Positions 58,633-64,000 of a stretch of DNA of 64,000 bases are shown one piece after another; the first letter of the stretch is position 1; the number at the start of each line of letters is the position of its first letter. The DNA is from Solea solea. Taxonomy: Eukaryota; Chordata; Actinopteri; Pleuronectiformes; Soleidae. The translations under genes were made by a program, and so were the position numbers. The notes beneath the pieces were generated by a model. That model saw nothing but the letters and a program-made list of their open reading frames with translations, made no database searches and was not told where the DNA came from. The stretch spans positions 11,909,654 through 11,973,653 of the forward strand of contig NC_081149.1 in NCBI RefSeq assembly GCF_958295425.1, read 5' to 3'.

Positions 58633-59702
58633 GGTGTGTGTCCGTGTGTGTGCGCGCGCACACCATTCAGTCAGTGACAGGGCTGAGGAAGCGGCTCTGT
58701 CACATAGACCAACAGAGTGTTATAATTTTATTCTCGTGTGAGAAAGTTACCTCCATATGAGTCACTGGCTGAGTGAAGAGGTGGACAGGACCCGCTGTAA
58801 GGGTGCATTTCATTTACCACTAATTTTCCACTATGAGCTATAATTTATGATATTATGATATAATGGTATGAGAAAAAAAAAAAGTCATTGATAGGATAGT
58901 GATATCTGTATTCAAGAGATGTTTGTAAATATAATCACCACAGTCTTTGATTTACTCAGTGATTTTGAGTCTAACTCTCAGCTGGTTGGTGATTGCGGTT
59001 TCCATTTATGGATGTCACATTATTTTGCTGTCAAACAATTATACAGTTTATATCAGTAAAGATTTTCAGCTGAAATATTTAATTCATCAAACTTTTGTGT
59101 GTGATTCTGGTGTAAGTCAATTTTGTTTTCATATTTGAACATTTTCAAATATTAGCTGCAGCATCTGTATTGTGATAAGTCTGCTCAGAACACACATTTT
59201 GATTGCTGGAGGAAATAACCATGAAAAAGTAATAAATTCAACAATAATAAGTTAGTTGCAGACATAATATCAGCCAAATAGCTTGTGCAATTTCATGTTT
59301 TAACCCTGCGGAGATTTTATCTGGATAATGGAAACCATAACAGAGGTGAGAAGAATCCATAACTGGGAAAAGTGATACTACTACTTCACAATTATAAGAC
59401 TACTGTACCTGCAAGACGGAATCGTAGAACAGCACAGTCCTGAAATAATGTGTGAAACAGTCTGATGTGGAAGAGCTTGTTCCCTTTGATTTGTTGCTGG
59501 ATTATAGTGTAGTTCAGTGATGGTTTTTCAATATGTGACATGAAGCCTGACACTTGTCAACATCAACTGTTACCAGCAAGTTTTCCAGCCAGGGAATGTC
59601 TCCTTCAGCATTTTTTTTTTTTCAGGCTCTGTCATATATCACTGCCATTTCCACAAGAGCTTCTGCTTATAAGCGAGTGTATTGATCATCACTAAGCAAC
59701 AA

Positions 59703-59735
<33 letters not shown>
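59703..59735. repeat. (CA)n microsatellite
   Basis: Uninterrupted CA run of about 33 nt. Confidence 0.95.
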
Positions 59736-59737
<2 letters not shown>

Positions 59738-60416
59738 ATCTGACCACTGAGAAGCATCTGTTTGTCTCTTCAATAATTGTGCTCACACACACACACAACC
59801 ACCACGACCATCCACCTCCTCCTCCTCACTGCTGAGTATTAAAGGGCTGTCAGCTCATCAATGCCTGTGAGACATGTTTGACATGCTTCACTCATCACTG
59901 ATTGGCATAAAAGAGTTGATTTCTACTTACTATTCAATCCAGCTCGTCAGTAGGAAGCTCCCTCTCCACCCACAGTCCTCTCCTCCCTCACCCACCTCCA
60001 CTGTATGTATGGTAATAAGCATTGCAGCAGCAGTGGCTTCCGTCATCCATGTATATACTCATCTCTTTCACTTGTAATTTTCACTGTGTCTTTGATATGG
60101 ATACAATGGAAAGATACGAAGTTAATGGATGAAACATGTTAAAAATGACTAATTCTTCTGTAACTAATGCGTGTGTGGTTTTGTTGCTGTTATATTGTGT
60201 GATAGTTGTTACCTTTTAATGGCCATGTCCTCATGGAGACCAAAACCTGGTCCGAATGAGGACTCATTAGCAATACCAAATGCACACACACACAGGTGTG
60301 TGTGTGTCAGGGTTAGGGTCATCATTAGGATTCGGTCAGTAGTAATTATGGTTAAGGTTAGAGTATGTCTCCATGAAATGAATTTAAGTCAATATAATAT
60401 CCTCTGTCATGGAAAC

Positions 60417-60480
60417 CAGTGTCTGTGTGTGTCTGTGTGTGTGTGTGTGTGTCTGTGTGTGTGTGTGTGTGTGTCTGTGT

Positions 60481-60518
<38 letters not shown>

Positions 60519-60522
60519 ATGC
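60417..60522. repeat. (TG)n microsatellite with TCTG interruptions
   Basis: About 105 nt of TG dinucleotides with regularly placed CTG interruptions, followed by an alternating purine/pyrimidine GCATGCACGTGCATGTGCAC stretch. Confidence 0.95.
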
Positions 60523-60643
60523 ACGTGCATGTGCACGCATGTGCACTGTTGGGTGGATCCCACTGTGTTCTTTGGTGCTTTTAGTTCTGTGAGGAGAAAA
60601 CGCTGGTATTCTTTTCACTGCTAAGAGTCTAACTCCAAAACAT

Positions 60644-60920
60644 CAAAGAGAGAGAGAGAGAGAGAGCTGGAAGGAGGGAGAGAGGGAGGGGTATGCTCTG
60701 TATCTGGGTAATGATGGAGGAGAGAGAGATGGAGGGAGGGGGAAAAAAGAGAGAGAGAGCTATGGGGGGGAGGCGAAATCAACCAACCAGTACAAGAAAA
60801 GAGAGAGAGAGCGAGAGAGAGAGAGGGTGAACATGGTGAAGGGAGGGGGGGATAGCGAGCGAGTGAGTGAGTGAGTGAGAGAGAGAGAGAGAGGGAGAGA
60901 GGGAGGGAGGGATGGGGAGA
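60644..60920 (+). repeat. (GA)n polypurine tract
   Basis: Almost pure A/G on the plus strand for most of about 275 nt, with several (GA)n and (GGGA)n runs and a (GAGT)n segment at about 60858-60878. Confidence 0.9.
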
Positions 60921-61297
60921 TTGCTGGACTGAGCTGAGAGAAGTGTTACTACAGAGCTGCTGCTGCTGCTGCTGGAGGATGAGCAGGGAGCCGAGGATAA
61001 TGCTCCATCCCTTTAGAGTGCAGCAGTACGCTGGACACCTTGTCATTTCTCGAGGTTGTGGCACCATCCGTAGGGGAAGGGGGTCTTCGTTGTTGCAGCA
61101 GTGATTGCCCCTTTCTTTTTTTTTTCCTTTTTTCCCCTTTCACCACAGTCTTCTTTATCATCTTCCCCCTCGCACCTCCTCACTCCTTATTCCTCTGCAA
61201 CTGGCAAGCGCTGGGCTCCCCCTCCTCTCTCTTCTACTTCTGTCCTCTTTCCCGAGGAGGGATTTCTGTGTTTCATCAGGGATTGTTGAAGACAGTA
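60920..61297 (+). promoter_or_regulatory. candidate 5' exon / promoter region, gene unknown
   Basis: Directly after the polypurine tract the sequence changes to mixed, more CG-containing DNA with a (CTG)5 run (60958-60973) and a possible donor (GACA|GTAAGA, GT at 61295). This looks like a 5'UTR exon of a gene continuing to the right, but no coding exon is recognised. Confidence 0.3.
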
Positions 61298-61559
61298 AGA
61301 ATGTTTTGTGCTTTTCTTCTCTTCTGTCAAGGAGACATGCATGGAAATGGAGATTGGTGGGGGAGTCAAAGGGGGTGTGTGGGTGTGTGTGTGTGTGTGT
61401 GTGTGTGCACCAGGAGGTGCAGGGTGTATGTTCAAGTTTACTGCATTGATGTGAGATGTTTATCTGTCTTTCACATGGTTGTCTGTGCATGCGACGTCCT
61501 GGTTGTACATGATCTGCAGCCGTCACTCAAAATAAACAACCGAAATGAGAATAAAATCA

Positions 61560-64000
61560 AATGAAAAAAAACCAAATAGCCATGAGAGGATCTGCTGAGA
61601 GATGGACGTACACAAGGAAGGCAATCTGAGCGTGCTGGACGCTGGATCACTTCCTGATACCAGCTGATGAGTACATTACCCCTGCCTTATTGGGAAAATA
61701 AGAAAAAAAAATCAACAAAGATTTGTAGCACAGAAGGATAGACGTATAATCCCTCCATGGATTTGCATGCATGCAGAGGATTGCTCATAATCTGGTGCAC
61801 AGAGTAAACGGCTAATCAGTGCATAAAGTCACCCTGTAAATCACACTTTGTCTACGCTGACATATAAACTGTGGCGTTGTGAAGGCTGCGTGTGCACAGA
61901 TGAACATGGACACGGATGCACCTTAGCATTACAAAACATGTGGAATGATTCACCCAGGAGGTGAAGCCGGTGCTTGGCTATGCATTTAACTGCCGTCCTC
62001 TCACTTGAGTGGCTGCTGTGCAAGACAAAAAGGTCAGGCTGTCAAGTGTATGGTCTGCCCCCTTCTCCACCTGAGTTTAGAGTTCTTCAATAGAACACAG
62101 CACACAGTGAGGTGACGGAGGTAGTCACACATAATTACACACAGGCTTCCTCTGAGTTGAAATATGCTGCACAGAGCGCAGTGAGGATGAGTAATGTAGC
62201 AGAACATGAAGCTGAAATGTGCAACTTTTGAATATAAACAAATGTGTGTCGGATTAGTTCACACAAGCCGATCAGTTGTTTCTTGGTGTAGCAGCGTTTA
62301 GATGTCGTGTCGCCCGGCCACATTGGAGATGGATGGAGGCGACTGCAACATTGGAAGTAAAGCGAGACAGTGAAACAGGTTGCAGATTGTCTGAAAACAC
62401 TGAGAAGTGCCCATGAAAAGTTTCAGAAGTTAATTCTACTGCTTAGAAAACCCGGTTCAGCAATTTGACAGCCTAAATGCTTCTTGCCCCCACCCGCCCC
62501 TGCACTGCTGTTGTATACATACAAATGTTCCTTCTGTCAGGTATGTCAGTATAACAGTGATAACGTGACATCATTTCTGTTCACGAAGACCAAACAGTGG
62601 TAGAATAACAACATTAACGTTACATTAAAGTTATGTATTGTAGCTTTAAAATTGAATTTGCTCATGGACGTCTTTTAGTGTGAGAGACATGATTCTCACA
62701 CTAGGTTCAGTTCTGGTTTTAAAGCAGTTTTGGACAATGAGGATGATATGGGGAACTTATCGTGCCCACACATACCTGGTAACTCAAGTGCTGTTCATGC
62801 TCTGTGTGATGTGGTGAGATTATGGCGTAGTGGATCATCAGAGAGGATGGCAAACATGTGCAAAGTCTGTAAAAGTGACAACTTTGAATGCCACCTTTGG
62901 TGCATTCACGGTGGGCGTGGAAAAGTGCGCAGTATTGATGCATAAAAGTGAAGTGCTTTTTGTCAACGTACAGTGACTGTTCTGTTAAGTGCTGGTGAAC
63001 GGACGTGACTCAGTCTCTGCTTTGAGTGAGTGGTGCTCTTAGTTCAAACATACTCATCACATGCTGATGTGGAACAGCCTCTGCTTCCAGCTCTCCATGG
63101 ATCAGTCTCAGTGGTGCTTCACTCACTCATATGATGGAATGATTAGAAGTCTTGGTCTGCCAGACACATTAGATTCCATCAGATATTCACCTGATCAAAA
63201 CAGTTCAATGACTGTCACCTTTTTGTTGAGCATTTACTGAGGCAGAATTACGGATGACAGCAGCTGCAAGTGAACAGGTGTTACAGATCCCTCTTTACAG
63301 ACATTGTGCATCGATTTTGTCAGATGCAGCCAAACAGGTGGTTGCTGCAACCAAAAGACTGCAGCCTTTAAGAATGTTCTTTCTTTCTTTATATGCTATT
63401 ATGACATAAACAGAACTGCTTTGTGATAAAAGTCTCTTGTGAGACACTTGAAACAACTAATATTATCCCTTTTCACATGAACACAAAACATGGCATCACA
63501 AAAAGGTTAACCACTGTTTCACCTTCATCAAAAACACAATAATGTATTTGTGGTAAAACCTGTGTTCCAAGAACGTAGCTTCAGTTAATAGTATAAATCT
63601 TAGCAAGAGTTTATTTCTTTAACTGAACCAAAGTTCATGGTTAACTAGTCCCTTTCATGCATCGTTTGTTTTTAGGATGTAGGATAATATTTTGTTTAAC
63701 AAAAAAAAGTTAATGTATCTGTCAATACTTTATAATTATGTACAGTTTTAGTTTTATTTCGTAATTTGCCTCATCAACATGTTAAAGAAGCCATTTCATC
63801 ACAGTTGATCCAGTATGATATTGAACATTTTGTTCCGGTATCTACTTTTCAGGTTGGCTTTTCAGTTTTGTAAAGTTTGTGGTGTCTCAGTGATGAGAAG
63901 TCTGGCACTTAAACCTAGTATAAATGTCCAGTCTGTAGCATTTAGGCAGGATTATTAGCAGACATATTGATATGAACATAATTTAAGTGTAATTATATAA
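61560..64000. other. right end of window, no gene recognised
   Basis: AT-rich sequence with only short chance ORFs. There is a small perfect hairpin at 62676-62703 (10-bp stem, 8-nt loop). No known protein, RNA or repeat family is recognised. It may be intergenic or a long intron. Confidence 0.4.

Noticed and set aside
60171..60624. ORFs on both strands rich in Cys-Val or Thr-His
   Set aside because: They are translations of the TG/CA microsatellite.
60621..61161. Several ORFs over the polypurine block (Ser/Leu or Glu/Arg repeats)
   Set aside because: Low-complexity translations of (GA)n DNA, with no conserved protein features.
62676..62703. Perfect 10-bp hairpin considered as a microRNA precursor
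   Set aside because: The stem is far too short for a pre-miRNA and no extended pairing is visible on either side.

Overview
The window reads as a piece of a ray-finned (teleost, probably percomorph) nuclear genome. Genes are split by GT/AG introns, intergenic DNA is AT-rich, CA/TG, TA and GA microsatellites are abundant, and several interspersed repeats resemble families I know from fish. Five complete protein-coding genes and one partial gene can be read exon by exon. I saw no CRISPR array, operon, intact transposon or viral gene.

Layout, left to right. (1) 60-1128, minus: the first three coding exons of a perforin-1-like pore-forming protein, with the rest of the gene off the left edge. 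A probable non-coding first exon and TATA box lie near 2.1 kb. (2) 4919-10632, plus: paqr4, a seven-helix PAQR-family membrane protein in three coding exons, with a long downstream region (3'UTR or intergenic) that holds several repeats. (3) 17895-23941, plus: coro1a, a WD-repeat actin regulator in ten coding exons. (4) 24917-26233, minus: a two-coding-exon claudin of the CLDN3/4/6/9 type, convergent with coro1a. (5) 30448-37326, plus: ppp1ca, the protein phosphatase 1 alpha catalytic subunit in seven coding exons. (6) 44099-54122, plus: kmt5c (SUV4-20H2-type H4K20 methyltransferase). Its seven short exons encode the SET region, and one 5.36-kb last exon encodes about 1,790 residues of low-complexity basic and Ser/Pro-rich tail. 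(7) 55.6-64 kb has no recognised protein. It does hold two promoter-like stretches (58.1 kb and 60.6-61.3 kb) that could be 5' ends of genes continuing to the right.

The genes do not form a pathway. Perforin and coronin-1A are leukocyte genes in other vertebrates, claudins build tight junctions, PP1 is a general Ser/Thr phosphatase and KMT5C marks heterochromatin. From general knowledge, the human counterparts sit on several chromosomes (PAQR4 and CLDN6/9 on 16p13.3, CORO1A on 16p11.2, PPP1CA on 11q13, KMT5C on 19q13), so the block is a useful synteny marker.

The most notable points are the very large kmt5c tail with a duplicated basic/IWE motif, a 20-nt kmt5c microexon, frame-preserving tandem splice donors in coro1a and kmt5c, a uORF ending one base before the kmt5c start, a G-rich array in the ppp1ca 3'UTR, and a repeat family whose copies carry a CTCF-like core. 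I did not find evidence for a wholly new biological system. Exon boundaries are hand-read from splice consensus and reading frame.
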